DNA of 64,000 nt from Leptidea sinapis (GCF_905404315.1 NC_066265.1:28420501-28484500); one strand, 5' to 3'; shown: positions 21,109-32,466, counted from the stretch's first letter. Translations and numbers: made by a program. Notes: generated by a model from the sequence alone, not told the origin.

Positions 21109-21544
21109 TATTACAACAAAAACACGAATTTTAAAGTGATCAAAGAGTGACTGTTTAATCGTATGAGAGCTGCAATTATATTATGGACTCTGCAATATTT
21201 TAAATAGGTACTAAGACCTCGTTTTTAAATTCCAATTTATATATTTGTTGTGCATAGCTCACGGTGACGTACCTGCGAAACCTGTGATCAGTAGGCTTGA
21301 TAAGATACATAATAGCTTTAAGGGTAAATGTATACACTTTTATAATAATGTCTAAAGTCTTTTATATAAATAAATATAAATGTTTTATTTAAAAATGGCT
21401 CTGTCGTAAATCCTACTTCTCCACAGCTGAATATCTAAGTGATCCGACAGCCTGGGACTAGATTATGATTAATTTATAGCAATAGCCATAACAATACAAT
21501 ATTGTGTATTTGATTAAAAAGAGCGCAAGAAAAATCCTGGGAGA

Positions 21545-21885
21545 GTTTCTTGTGCCAATTATTCTCTCTCAGAGCGCTATCTGCTTCTGTGTCTAGTATA
21601 TTAGAAGCTGCTTCGACTGCCGAAGACAGCAAGCGTCGCAAATATGTTGGTCTCAGTGAGTCATACATCTTTGTGCCGTTTGGTGTCGAGACACTTGGCC
21701 CGTGGGGCCCAGAGGCGCGGAGAATGTTCAAAATACTATCTTCGAGCCTCAATAAGGCTACTGGAAACACAAGCGCTGGCAACTATTTCGGTCAACGGAT
21801 CAGCCTAGCTATCCAACGCGGTAATACTGCCAGTATTTTTGGTACGCTTCCACGTAATGATAGTTTTAATTTAGTTACCACGTAA
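21545..21885 (+). mobile_element. LINE-type ORF2 C-terminal relic
   Basis: A plus-strand open stretch encodes RRKYVGLSESYIFVPFGVE, then LGPWGPEARRMF and GQRISLAIQRGNTASIFGTLP. This block is widespread at the C-terminus of some animal non-LTR reverse-transcriptase ORFs. There is no upstream reverse-transcriptase core. I cannot name the clade with confidence, and a host gene is unlikely. Confidence 0.6.
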
Positions 21886-22794
21886 ATATAGTTATAAGAT
21901 TTGTTTTGTTTGATTAATAAATACTCTATATATTTTAGAAATGACATCAAACGAATTCTAAAGGAATCAATTTTGAGAAAGTAAATGCCTTTTTTATTGG
22001 ATTCCACTGTGGCCTAACATATCATACATAAACCAATGCACGAAATACTAAGGTAGTGTTCTGGTGGTAGATGGCATTAAAATTTACTTTCACAGGAAAA
22101 AAAATAGTACCTAAATGAATAAAAAAAATTATAGTTATATTCATAGATGTACTTGAACCATATCCGATGAAATCAATGTATATTTTGTATTTACGTCGTG
22201 GTTTCCTGTTACTACTACGGTAGTCGTGTCCGAAAAAGAGTTACATATTTCAACCAATTTGGTAGCTACATCTCCAGCAGGACACTCAGTCGCTCCTCAC
22301 CACGCCACGTTCATAAAACACTCGTACAACAAGAAGTACAGAGATTGCAAGTCATCCATCACCTGCCACACGTCACTTGTAACACGTCACTCGTCACAAC
22401 ACAACGCAATGAATATGTAAGTGGCTCAAACCGTCACCGAGCTGTCGCGTCACTTGTTTCCTCGTTTTTTGTTACTATTGTAGGGTCGACGTAGACCTAA
22501 TGTGCCACTCGTGTGTATGTGAAACAGGTTACATTAGGGTTAAGTGCTTATAAAATAAACACGATGCTATATGTTGGCCTGTTCAGAAACTGTCACAGTC
22601 ATCGTCGTCACACGATGTATTTATTTTGTCACTTTGTGTAATTGTACATTGTTTCCGTTTTGTACAAAGTTCTTTCTCAAACCCAAATATTTTAAATATT
22701 TTAACGGGACAGGAGGACAAATGTGCGTAAAGGTCATCTGCTCAAGTCAAATGATCACCACCAGAGGAATAACAGCAGCGTTGTCGCTCTTTTA

Positions 22795-23145
22795 GGCCCG
22801 GTTTCCACCAAACCGGAGAGGAGATGCGTTTGATAACCAATAAAATTTCGTTATTTCCTCATCTCCTCACCGCTTATTTTCGGTGGAAATGGATTAAGCG
22901 GAGAGGAGAGGAAATGTCTCATTTTTCTTTTTGTATCACGAGTGAACAAGCATCATCCATGACTCGGAAACAAACATCTATATTCATCATATAAATGATT
23001 GCACCTTCCGGGATTCGAACCTGGGACCTCTAGCTTAGTAGTCAGGGTCACTAACCATTCAGCTATATAGGTCGTCAACATCTAGTTAGATAGTTCCTAA
23101 TCTCCTCTCGTCTCCTCTCCTCTCCGCTCCGATGGAAACCGGACC
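22795..23145. mobile_element. Harbinger-like MITE, TTA duplication
   Basis: TIRs read ggcccggtttccaccaaacc (left) and ggtccggtttccatcggagc (right, inward), with related gaggagag stretches inside both ends. TTA flanks both sides, as expected of PIF/Harbinger-type target duplications. It is itself interrupted by an S-T SINE at 22952-23076. No transposase. Confidence 0.75.
22952..23076 (-). mobile_element. S-T tRNA-derived SINE, in a MITE
   Basis: Minus-strand copy of the tRNA-headed SINE: gacgacctatatagctgaat start, A box around tagctgaatgg, B box (ggttcgaatcc), then gatgaatatagatgtttgtt and ccgagtcatggatg. The 3' half of the SINE is missing. Confidence 0.8.
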
Positions 23146-23665
23146 TTAGGAAAGGTTAATTTGGAATGTCGTGTGGACCTGCTAACACGGTTTGGTTCTA
23201 CGTGGCAGGAAATTGCTAGCAAATCACTTTGTAGAGGAAAAAGCCACACATCAAGTTAGTGGGGATAATATCTGATTTCGTGAAATCAGATATAGAATAT
23301 TATAAATTTTCTGTTTTAAAAAATACTTCTTAAAAATAACATTTTATTAATTTACATGACGTCAAATTAAAATTAGTTTGTAAGGTGCTGCATCCAATAT
23401 ATGAGTCGTGTTTAAATAATATAAATTATTTTATAAAAAGTAATTAAGAATTAACTGTATAAATATAAATTATTGTATATTGGTATCATCAATCTTTAGA
23501 GATTGAATCCATTGCTTTTTTCCGCTCACTGGATCAATATTTTTATAAGCTTCGACAGTATTTGTTTCATTGAACAGTATCCTCTCTTTTATATACACAT
23601 TTAACATGTTGTCTTATTGAATGATAAATGCAGTTTGAGTAATTAACAAATGTGGACTCAATACG

Positions 23666-24033
23666 TCTCACTGACATGTATAAATACCACAGGAATGGCT
23701 GTTCCGTATGTTTGACAGCACATTTTTTCTGCCTATTTGAAGCGCCACTCGCGAGCGTCCAGAGAACTAATTTTGACGTATAATACAAATGGCTTTGTTA
23801 TGTCCAAATGTTCGTATTCCGTGTTATTTATACTTCAAGAATCAACGTAATAAAGCACACAGTTTTTATTGTAAATAGTCTCCCACCATCTATGTTGTCC
23901 ACTAGGTCGTCATCACTAGTTTTAGTACCGCAGTCTCTCACTACGATCAACAGCGTCAAAATGGCGAATATCAAACAGGTGCAAAAGCATTTTGACAGCT
24001 GCCAGTCCAGTGGTATATAGTACAGGTCAGTGA
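23666..24033. repeat. Interspersed repeat K, copy 1
   Basis: The segment from ctcactgacatgtataaata to tatatagtacaggtcagtg recurs in inverted orientation at 35308-35719. Shared blocks include gcgccactcgcgagcgtccagagaac and aaaatggcgaatatcaaaca (each on its own strand). The outer ends (cactgaca / ggtcagtg) are inverted to each other, so a short-TIR element is possible. It ends about 50 bp from mmd exon E3. Confidence 0.7.
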
Positions 24034-24085
24034 TACGTCCGGATCTATCTCTAGTGGTGTCATCATCGACGCGGAAGGTACTCAC

Positions 24086-24258
24086 GAGAGAAGCTGTGTT
24101 GTATCCTTCTCTATCTTGTACAGCTTCCTGGCGGAGTAGTCGCTAAACTTCTGGATGGCGCGCGTGATGTCGTACTTCTTGTCGAGCTCGGCTTGGTCCG
24201 CACTCTGCCAGGACTCGATGTACACCACCGAAACGCGCGTGTTCAGCGTGCGAAAGTA
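24086..24258 (-). CDS. mmd: mmd-like ADAM, exon E3: metalloprotease-like domain core
   Basis: A 173 bp exon on the minus strand, acceptor tttgtcgcag and donor GTGAGT. It starts in phase 0 with YFRTLNTRVSVVYIESW, the conserved beta-strand segment of reprolysin domains that follows VANIADL of E2. It ends KDTTQLLS, which joins directly to SGMPFPGG of E4. The exon is separated from E4 by an 8.8 kb intron filled with transposons. On its upstream side a Helitron-like element lies about 40 bases from the acceptor. Domain assignment is firm. Confidence 0.9.
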
Positions 24259-24298
24259 CTGCGACAAACGAGACCTCTATATAATTATATACAGCTAA

Positions 24299-24663
24299 TC
24301 TTCTTAATATATAAAAATAAATTGCTGTTCGTTAGTCTCGCTAAATCTCGAGAACGGCTGGACCGATTTGGCTAATTTTGGTCTTGAATTATTTGTGGTA
24401 GTGCAGGGAAGGCTTAAAAGGTGAATAAATAGGAAAATGCTCGAAATTAAATAAAAACAACAAATTTGCTTTTTCTTTGATGCGTCCCCCGTCGAATTTA
24501 TTGACGCAACGGTTTGACAGTTATGCTGTGAAACAATTTCATTACAACAACAGGGTGCACTTTTACGAAGCAGTTCTTGATGTTATGATATATTATTGAC
24601 AAATTAATAAAAAAACATTATTTTATTTATTATATACAGAACTACTTCTGTCGGGTTAGCTAG
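24299..24663 (+). mobile_element. Helitron-like element H, second copy
   Basis: 365 bp copy starting TCTTCTTAATATATAAAAAT and ending TCTGTCGGGTTAGCTAG. It shares the ctcgagaacggctggaccga, ggcttaaaaggtgaataaat and ttgatgttatgatatattat blocks with 20713-21108. It lies about 40 bp from the E3 acceptor, so the branch-point region of that intron must fit in the remaining short gap or in the element itself. Confidence 0.8.
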
Positions 24664-25299
24664 GGTTATAATATTTATATAAGAGTAATAAGGATATAAC
24701 CTGAGTTACCATTGACTTTATTAAAAAAATGTATTTTACGATGATGAAGTCTATGAGTACAAGTAAAAGGAACTTCTTAATCTTAATAGGTACCAATGTA
24801 CAGAATGTTTGTATGGTTTTTTCACCACAAATTAGGTATTTGTATACAGAAAGTACAATTTCGTGAATTGGAACTGATAATGATGAAACCAAACTTTAAA
24901 TTTGGAAAGCATGGAACTGATTTGGCGATAAGGCTGGAACAATTTAGTTATCCCACCTTGACTTGATTTAATCGGAATTGTCAAAAAACAAGCCCTTTCT
25001 GAATACTTAGTAATTATATAACTTGTTCGTGTTGTACGTAGTGCAGTGTGCATATAACAACGTGAGTATCCGTCATTTGATGCGTATTAGGTTAGTCAAA
25101 ACAGTAAAATAAACAAATTTAATAAAAATCTAGAATTCGTGTCAACATTACATGGTAATTTTTTACTTCATTATACAAATATATTGTAAGTTCCATTTCA
25201 GCCAGAAGACGTCCACTGCTGGACAAAAGCCTCCATGACATATTTCTTTTTTTTTTCATATTGAGACTTTTACACAAGCTATCATTCCCCAAATTAGGC

Positions 25300-25638
25300 A
25301 TAGCGTGTACTATGGGTACAAGACATGAACTACCTCCTAAACGGCTGGACCGATTTTGATGATATTTTTGTGTGTTTCAGTGAATTTGAGATTGGTGTGT
25401 GTCTTCAGGTGGATTTGAAAATGGTTTAGATTCACAATTAAACTACCTCCTAAACGGCTGGACTGATTTTGATGACTTTTTTGTTTGTTTCAGTGAATTT
25501 GAGATTGGTTTAGATTCTCAATTCCACCCATATAATATAATTCTCCTGCTTATGTGTATGTTAGTGAACTGCTCCTAACGGCTGGACCGATTTTTCAAAT
25601 TTAAAACATGTGTACAGGACAACGTCTGTTGGGTCCAC
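25300..25638 (+). mobile_element. Helitron-like element with internal tandem duplication
   Basis: Contains aactacctcctaaacggctg twice (25330 and 25440 region), each followed by gaccgatttt/gactgatttt and gtgaatttgagattggt. The 3' end reads gtctgttgggtccactag followed by t. The repeated unit of ~110 bp suggests a tandem duplication within a Helitron-type sequence. Confidence 0.6.
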
Positions 25639-25667
25639 TAGTTTAATATAATGTACTAATTTAAGCA

Positions 25668-25815
25668 TACATAAATACATATAAACATCCACGACTCGGA
25701 AACAAACATCCATATTCATCCTATACATGTTTGCACCTACCGGGATTCGGACCCGGGACCTCTAGCTCAGTAGGCAGGGTCACTAATCACTAACCACTGG
25801 ACTATATGGGTCGTC
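25668..25815 (-). mobile_element. S-T tRNA-derived SINE
   Basis: Minus-strand copy with intact B box (gggttcgaatccc-like, here one change to gtccgaatcc) and the gacgacccatatag head at the right end. The left end has a cataaatacatataaacatc simple tail. It is probably too diverged for transcription. Confidence 0.75.
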
Positions 25816-26225
25816 AATTATGTATCATATTAACACATAATTAACATTATACTGAAATTTATCAGTATTTATTATATTAGATAACAACTTACTACCCGCT
25901 GCCTTGAAAAACATATACTATATCTGGGACTGAATAGCACAAATATTATCTAAGTACTTTTATACACGTTTTAACATAATATAGATTTCTGACGTATCTA
26001 ACATAGAATAAATAATACATATTAATGTTATTACACATTACCATGCGAGGTATTTCTACTGCAATGTATTCAAATACATTTGATCCAGGGTTAAAGTAAA
26101 GTAGTTCCACGATTCAGAGACCAATTCGAATGACTGTCGTAACATTCAATGACGTATTAAATACGGGTAATTACACACCGGTACATGATAGTCATCCCCC
26201 CTCTCCCCCCTCTCCCCCCACTCAC

Positions 26226-26391
26226 CAGGTCAGCGATGTTGGCCACCTGAATGGCGTCATGCACCACCTCGGCTCGCGTGCTGCCGTTCCTCTTCTCGAA
26301 CATGTACTTGTCGATTACGAGCGCCGTCTCGATGTACTTGGTGGTCTCCCGCACGTCGCGCCGCACGCGCAGATGACCACCCGCACCGCTC
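26226..26391 (-). CDS. mmd: mmd-like ADAM, exon E2: furin-like site and start of metalloprotease-like domain
   Basis: A 166 bp exon on the minus strand with acceptor gtccgacag and donor GTGAGT. After one base completing a codon from E1, it encodes a Gly-rich linker, then HLRVRRDVRETTKYIE: the RVRR-D basic site is where a furin-type convertase would remove the prodomain, and ETTKYIETALVIDKYMF is the first strand of the metalloprotease fold. It ends VANIADL in phase 0. The donor is followed by three G6 runs (see findings). The family role is extracellular or cell-surface after secretory-pathway processing. Confidence 0.9.
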
Positions 26392-26542
26392 CTGTCGGAC
26401 ACACCAGTTACTAGTACTGTCATGACGTGTTCTCTAATTCTACATTAGAGCGTGCGTCATCGCGGAGCCGAAAATGTGGGTTACTTTTAGTATTAACATT
26501 TGTAAAAGGGATTTGATGCAACTAAATAAAATATAAGAGTTT

Positions 26543-26840
26543 TACCAGTGAGAGGCTCCTATGCACAGGATGCCAGCTAGATTATGCATATTCTGCCGTG
26601 AAGCAGTAATGTGTAAGCATTATTGTGTTTCGGCCTGAAGGGCGCCGTAGCTAGTGAAATTACTGGGCAAATGAGACTTAACATCTTATGTCTCATGGTG
26701 ACAAGCGCAATGGCAGTGCCTCTAAGAATTTGTAGGTTTTTCAAGAACCCTGAGCGGCAGTGCATTGTAAAAAGCAGGGCGTTTCAATTACCATCAGCTG
26801 AACGTCTTGCTCATCTCGTCCCTAATTATCATTAAAAAAA
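26543..26840 (+). mobile_element. S-A SINE-like element
   Basis: Nearly complete copy: gaggctcctatgcacaggat start, the gtagctagtgaaattactgg core, the paired stem region and a TTATCATT-A(n) end. The tgggtaccacaacggcgcct segment is deleted. It lies 150 bp upstream of E2 on the gene strand. Confidence 0.88.
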
Positions 26841-28255
26841 TAGAGTTCCGTGATGTAGCGTTGTTCATTTATAGAGCCATTTTGTATGAAAACTAACTCT
26901 GTATGATGTTCAGAAGTTATGCCAGGTCAAAACATGACAGAGTAATTTCACCGTACAGCGTAATTTCTTCAAAACATAGTTCTGTATAACGCTCTTTTGG
27001 TCTTCTTAGCACTTTACGCGGTCGGTAGGACCGACTACTTTAATTAATTCTGCACCCGTCCACGTCTCACAATTTTGGGAAAATCTTAGCCTTATGCAAT
27101 ACACGGAGTAATTTAAGACCTCTAGCTGGTCTACGACGCTGAATATTGACTTCTAGACTTTTTGTAGATATACTTTCGATTTCGTTAAGCTTGGCTCACA
27201 TTTTTTACATCGTTTTCTTCCTGATCCCGGTTTTTAAACCGTGAGTTCAGGTCCTCTGAACAGTGCAATGACTAACACCAAACCGTTCCAACACATAAAA
27301 TTAAAGAAAAGTCACTAATATTACCAACGATAATTGTCTTGACTGCCATATTAGGGTAAAAAATTTGTCACGAAAAACAATTAATACAATTTTATGTAAA
27401 CATGAATTCAACAAAAAACCCTTTTCATTTATTTATACCACAATATCTAGACACAAACTGCGAGCAAAAAATCTAATAAAAATGAATGAAATGGATTATT
27501 TTATTTGACATGTAAAGTTAGAATTTTATATTTTTAAAGTATTAAACGAAATGAAATCGAATTCGATAACTAACAAGAGAGACAAGTCACACAGTTAATA
27601 TATAAATAATGTTCCAAAGTTAAAATATTTAAAAGATAAAGAATGAACTGAAACGATTGTCGTTTAATCTTAATTCTCTTGGATTCAGCTTTTCTTAATC
27701 AAGTTTATCTCTCGAGTCTCGACATTCATCAACCACTCCGTTATTAGAGCGAGTGGCCGCCGGCAGAATCGATTCCGAGGAAATATCTCCGTTTGTGATA
27801 ACAATAAGATTGTGCTCGTGAGTACTTTAATGTGTTTAGCTTAAGATAAAATAGGATTCACGCGAATGAGATGAAGACAAGTACTAATGCTCAAGACTTA
27901 TGCCGAATATGTGGAGCTTAGTAATCCCTTGTAACCCTTGTATTGCCTGCAACGACAGCTTGGAAAGACAAACGGCTCCGTGCCATCATACACGGTGTAA
28001 TACTCTGTACTTTTTAAATAAGTGAAACATATTTTTTATTAACATAAAGGACATATTTTGGGAGTCACCTTCTTATTTTTTTTAACTTGTTGGTATAACG
28101 GCAATAGCATTAAATGTCAAAATTTCAACTGTGTGACTATTGTTGTTTATGATGGTGGATCGCGGAATCTTTGTATTTGGATAGGAAACGGAATCAACTG
28201 CACAAAATATGAGGTTATATCGTCAGTGTATGCTCCGCGGGCTATTGCTTCCCAA

Positions 28256-28370
28256 CAACAACACACCCGCGCACTCAGCGCTCAAAACAATAGACTTCCT
28301 GGACACTACACCGGTCAAGGTCACGAGTCACCCTCCTTACTGCCCTGATCTAGCATCATGTGACTTGTAA
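28256..28370 (+). mobile_element. Mariner transposase scrap (second family)
   Basis: A plus-strand frame reads NNTPAHSALKTIDFLDTTPV, then TSHPPYCPDLASCDL. This is the catalytic-core segment between the second and third Asp of mariner transposases (DNAxAH ... HPPYSPDLAPCDF), of a different subfamily from the intact element at 16768-18062. About 35 codons survive; the rest is lost. Confidence 0.75.
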
Positions 28371-28491
28371 AATAATATATATATTATTGTAATTATTTAA
28401 TTTTTATTTAATAAGTTAATTATTTCTAAAGTTAATAATGAGAGGAACTGGCAAAAGACTTATTGCCACTCTTTTAAATAAACATTTATAG

Positions 28492-28705
28492 CTTTTTTTT
28501 TCTGAAAGACACAAAAATTCTGAGCGGCACTACAATTGCGCTGGTCACCTTGAGACATAAGATGTTAAGTCTCATTTGCCTAGTAATAATCACTAGTTAC
28601 GGCGCCCTTCAGACCGAAATACAGTAATGCTTACGGCAGAAATTGGCGCCGTTTTGGTACCCATAATCTAGCCCGCACCTGTGCACAGGAGCCTCCCAAT
28701 GGTAG
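28492..28705 (-). mobile_element. S-A element, 3'-truncated, inverted
   Basis: Runs from a T-run at 28493 through aattctgagcggcactacaa to the 5' end aggagcctcccaatgg at 28705. The segment carrying the SINE 3' terminus (the TCGTCCCTTA tail) is absent, and the T-run joins directly at the hairpin region. Confidence 0.85.
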
Positions 28706-29670
28706 CTTCGTCTTTTTACAAATAATATTAATTATAATATATTATGGTGATTAGTATGGGAACATGGATGTGAGTGAAATGTTTGACAGCTGTCAGTGTC
28801 AGCGCACTGCCGTATATTCATTGTTGAGACGCGATCGCAGCCGCGTGACTATAACTATAAATGTAAAATGATGCAACAAAAATACTCAAACTTCAAAGTG
28901 GACTAAAATTTGATTACAGATAATATGGCCGAACAGAATACTGTTTGAATAAACAGGAGCTTCATCAACAAGGAACTTTTGTATAAATTTTCTGGCACAA
29001 AGCAAATATTTTAAACTTGCACTTAAATCAAAACTCAGTGGAAGCGGCGAAGTAAATTACATCACTCTAAAGTGTCAAAGAATTTCACGGCTGCGGACGT
29101 TGTAAGTTATGGCGGGCAGCGGGCATGGCAACACCGGCGCACCCTGAATAATGCAAGGGAGAACTTTTACAACTTACTTTTACATCTGACAACACTGGAC
29201 ACACTTGTAATTAATTCAGTTTTTAAAATTGTTGGAATTATACACGAAGGATTTGGCCGGTCCCGTAAAACCTAGCGCGTTGACGCCAGAGAAACTTCAT
29301 ATCGTTGCGAACGATCCTAACTATAACTTACTATACAGGGGATGGTTTTCTAGCAAGGTAGGCACTGTGGATCTAACTAGTCGTAGTTGAGCCTTGGAAC
29401 AAGCAGAGATTGCTTACCGTAGGTATTTAGTATCTAGCGTAAGGAAAAATTTTATGAGTGGGTGTTCAATAGAAGTTTGGCAATAAAATAACGGAACCAA
29501 CTTAATTTTTATTAACTTTTACTCTAGTGCTATATTTATTTAGGTTCATAATGAGGTAGGCACTGCCTATATGATATGCACGCCCCTGATACTATATAAA
29601 TAGTATGATGAACAAATACAGTATTGGTGCGGTGACGTCACGAAGGAAGCTCCGCGTGTCCGAGGTAGTT

Positions 29671-29790
29671 GTGTCCCGCGGGGCACTGTGGCGTGTGTCA
29701 CGCGGGACACTGTGGCGTGTGTCACGCGGGGCACTGTGGCGTGTGTCACGCGGGGCACTGTGGTGTGTGTCACGCGGGGCACCGTGGCGT
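29671..29790. repeat. 24 bp minisatellite, five units
   Basis: Five consecutive 24 bp units of the form gtgtcacgcggggcactgtg+gcgt, with point variants in units 1, 2, 4 and 5. As 24 is a multiple of three, several frames stay open on both strands, which explains the four overlapping ORFs of repeated octapeptides. It is GC-rich in an AT-rich intron. Confidence 0.95.
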
Positions 29791-29929
29791 GTGTGTGTTT
29801 CTCTTTCTGCGTTTTTGTAAAAAAACATTTTAGATGTGGCATTTTGAAATTTTTCCCATCTCAGCGTTAAGTGATAAGCGCTCATGTGCTTTTAGCAGTT
29901 TTGAATCTAGCCGTCATGACACCAGCGGA

Positions 29930-31320
29930 TAGGTCAGCCGATGGCCCGCGGTGTATTAGGGGTAGATCAGATGTGTAAATCATATGATGTATTGGGCCTA
30001 GGATACTTCCTTTAGGAACCCTTTATATTACAGATTCTTATGATGTTAGTTACCATATCGAACGAAGAAGTGCCTGCTTTGAAGATAAGACTTAATGATT
30101 GCTTACTATATGGAGGATTTTAAATATGTCCTTCAGATTTCTATAGTCCATCATACCACACGCGGTCGAATGCTTGTGAGATGCCCAGAAACACAGCGGA
30201 ACACCATAGTTTATTTTCAAAAGTGTGATTTATTCTCTCTACAATTCTTTACACCTGCTCTATCTATCTGACTATGTACTGTGGGAGGATCTAAAATTTA
30301 ATTGGTGATTAGGGATTAATTTATCTTTCACTATAACAGCCCGACGATTTAGAAACAGAACTTTCAGTAGTTTAGATGTTGTTGATAGGGCGGTAAGATC
30401 AGTGGCGTGTTCACCGGTTTAAAGGTAATAATAATTTCTGCTACCTCCTGATGGGAAAATTTTCTGCAGAGAGTAGCATTGAATAGTTGAGTTAGATATT
30501 TAAATCCCAGGTCTAGAATTTTTCACTAGATCATTGCCAATTAGGTCTATTCAGGAGCTTGATGAACAGCAATATTTTTAAGGCTTGTTTTACTTTCTGT
30601 CTCATCAGATATCTTTTTAATACGTGTATATTATTAATGCGGGTAAGTACATACAACACTTCATATTTTAATTTCGAGGATCCGCAGGCATTAATAATTG
30701 GGCGTTAATACTTCTTTGAGGTGATTTGCAAATGTGTTGGATTTATTTTAGTTATTTTCTGCTCAGATACCATTACATTTTTTCAGCTGACTTATGTTGT
30801 CTTTAAATTGTTTGTTGCTTCCCAAAGTAAGTATCTAGTCAGTGGATTCAATTCTTTTTAAGTAAATTTTTATGCCGATTTTGTCTCAATTTCTTTTGTT
30901 TTCTGTGTCGCGTTTCTCTGCAATGAGTATTAATGTAATTTAAGGATAGTTAATAGTGCTTTGACTATAGTCTTGATAAAGTGCTCTACAGTTTCAGTCA
31001 CACTCTCGTCTGATTAAGGAGGTATGCAGTTCAGATTTCATAATAACGATTTCACGAAAGTTTCACCAGTTGTTGTTTAACTATACATATCTTTTTTCCT
31101 TTTTATAGTTATCTGATCATTTGAGTAATTTACTTGTGCTATTATAGGCGAATGGTCGGAAGCTTGTTCGAACTAGTAACTATAGTTTATTATAGAAAAG
31201 GCTAGTTCTATGCTAATTAAGAAATCTATCTGGTAGGCGCCCAGTGCCCTGGTCTTGAATCATAGGGAGATCTTAGCGTCCCATTAAAAAGTAGACTGTA
31301 ATAAATAAATTTAATTCGTG
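29930..31320 (-). mobile_element. Jockey-like LINE relic: endonuclease end to reverse transcriptase
   Basis: Reading the minus strand from right to left there is a SDHSPIIAQVN motif near 31150 (end of an APE-type endonuclease domain), FLGISQAFDRVWYDGL near 30170 (reverse-transcriptase block with catalytic Asp), and GSILGPIHHMIYTSDLPL near 29985. The order and spacing match a non-LTR element ORF2. Numerous frameshifts and stops remove any long ORF. It is old and inactive. Confidence 0.75.
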
Positions 31321-32103
31321 AAGTTCAATTGACAAAGGTAATATTACGTTAACACGACAGTCCGTTCGTATCAGAAAGTGACGGTCGCGAGGCTCTCAGC
31401 TACACGACCGTATCGTATCCAAAACCGGTCTGTCCGCGCGACCGTCTTAATTCGGCCGCTTAACACAGCGACTGTGTCGCTAACACTAGCAGCTATAAAT
31501 TGCGTGGGTTTGTCAATATGTCTGCGAAGGTTTACCACCTAAACATAATGATTGAAATAAATATTTTAAGAGATGACATCCTTTAGAAGTAGTAACTTGA
31601 GCTCCCGAATTCTTATGTATTGCATTATAAGTCTCCACCGGCTCTAAGCTGATGTCACAGCGTTTTGCTTCGGTGGAATGTACAGCTATAAAAACTTGCG
31701 GGTTGCTTATCGTTCTCGACTATCATGATTGTGGCTCGTATTTGGTCCTTTTGATATTAATTATGAATATCTTAATAATGTATTTGTTCCTAAAATTCTA
31801 AAATAAAAATTGTAGTAATATTTTATACCCTCAAGTATTCTTATAATCATACCCCGTATCATATTATCGAATTTGTTGTATGTTATGGCAATAAATTGTA
31901 ACAGAATATGAATGAGGTATGAAACTTTATAAATGATATTAATGAAAGAAAAAGCCATGACAGTAGTCAATGAGAGCTTCAAGTCTTCAAAAAATCAGCA
32001 AGAGCTTACTCAAAGTGAACTGTAATTATTATGAGCGGATCGTCAATATTAAAAAGGTGATAATAACGCATTACGGAGTATTATCATGGCGAGTTATATG
32101 AGG

Positions 32104-32420
32104 TTTTATGAAAATAAGGGACGAGACGAGCAGGATGTTTAGCTCAGATGGCAATTGATACGCCCTACTCATTACAAGGCATTGACGCTCAGGATTCTTG
32201 AACGATCCGAAAATTCTGAGCCGCACTACAACTGCGCTCGTCACCTCAAGACATAAGATGAGAAGTCTCATTTGCCCAGTAATTTCACTAGATACGGCAC
32301 ACTTCAGACCGAAACACAGTAATGTTTACACATTACTGCTTTACGACAGAAATAGGCGCCGTTATGGTACACATAACCAAGCCGGCTTCCTGTGCAAAGG
32401 AGAGGCTTCTTTGCACCACT
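32104..32420 (-). mobile_element. S-A element next to mmd exon E1
   Basis: Inverted, essentially complete copy (TTTTATGAAAATAAGGGACG tail to the ggcttctttgcaccact 5' end). The stem-loop region is intact. It lies 46 bp from the E1 donor on the intron side and is in sense with the gene. The 74-residue ORF across it and E1 is not real. Confidence 0.88.
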
Positions 32421-32466
32421 GGTGTTTGTGGTGAGCATTCTAACAAAATAACAGCGGATAACTTAC

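Larger units (their letters stand above)
22706..23165 (-). mobile_element. Diverged L-B 3' fragment hosting a MITE
   Basis: Left piece 22706-22794 (ggaggacaaatgtgcg..., gatcaccaccagaggaat) resembles the inverted L-B 3' UTR. It resumes at about 23146 (ttaggaaaggtt, where L-B has cctttaaggaaggtgta). The MITE at 22795-23145 interrupts it with TTA on both sides. Confidence 0.6.
15266..24085 (-). other. 8.8 kb mmd intron between E3 and E4
   Basis: The intron splits the metalloprotease-like domain and is the main transposon sink of the gene: mariner, Tc1-like, MITEs, Helitron-like and SINE insertions are listed separately. The parts 15266-16150, 16216-16767, 19973-20190, 21109-21540, 21886-22700 and 23160-23660 show no assignable features. 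16150-16215 is a diverged scrap of the L-C 3' end (ttcttctcaggtctaaggc, gaatgggtggt). Confidence 0.7.
24259..26225 (-). other. mmd intron between E2 and E3
   Basis: About 2 kb holding two Helitron-like elements and an S-T SINE (listed). 24664-25290 and 25820-26190 are AT-rich and unassigned. The intron's 5' end carries three G6 runs on the gene strand directly after the donor. Confidence 0.7.
26392..32466 (-). other. 6.1 kb mmd intron between E1 and E2
   Basis: Contains S-A copies, a mariner scrap, a minisatellite and a LINE relic (listed). 26841-28250 shows no recognised repeat; 26990-27260 has a faint retroelement or transposase look on the minus strand but no motif I can name. 28706-29670 and 31320-32103 are unassigned; 31370-31500 is moderately GC-rich. 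Confidence 0.65.

Noticed and set aside
26850..27260. Possible transposase remnant on the minus strand
   Set aside because: Only vague similarity in style, no catalytic motif or terminal repeats; left unassigned.
29567..29885. Four overlapping ORFs with octapeptide repeats
   Set aside because: All are readings of the 24 bp minisatellite on both strands; no start context, splice signal or conserved flank.
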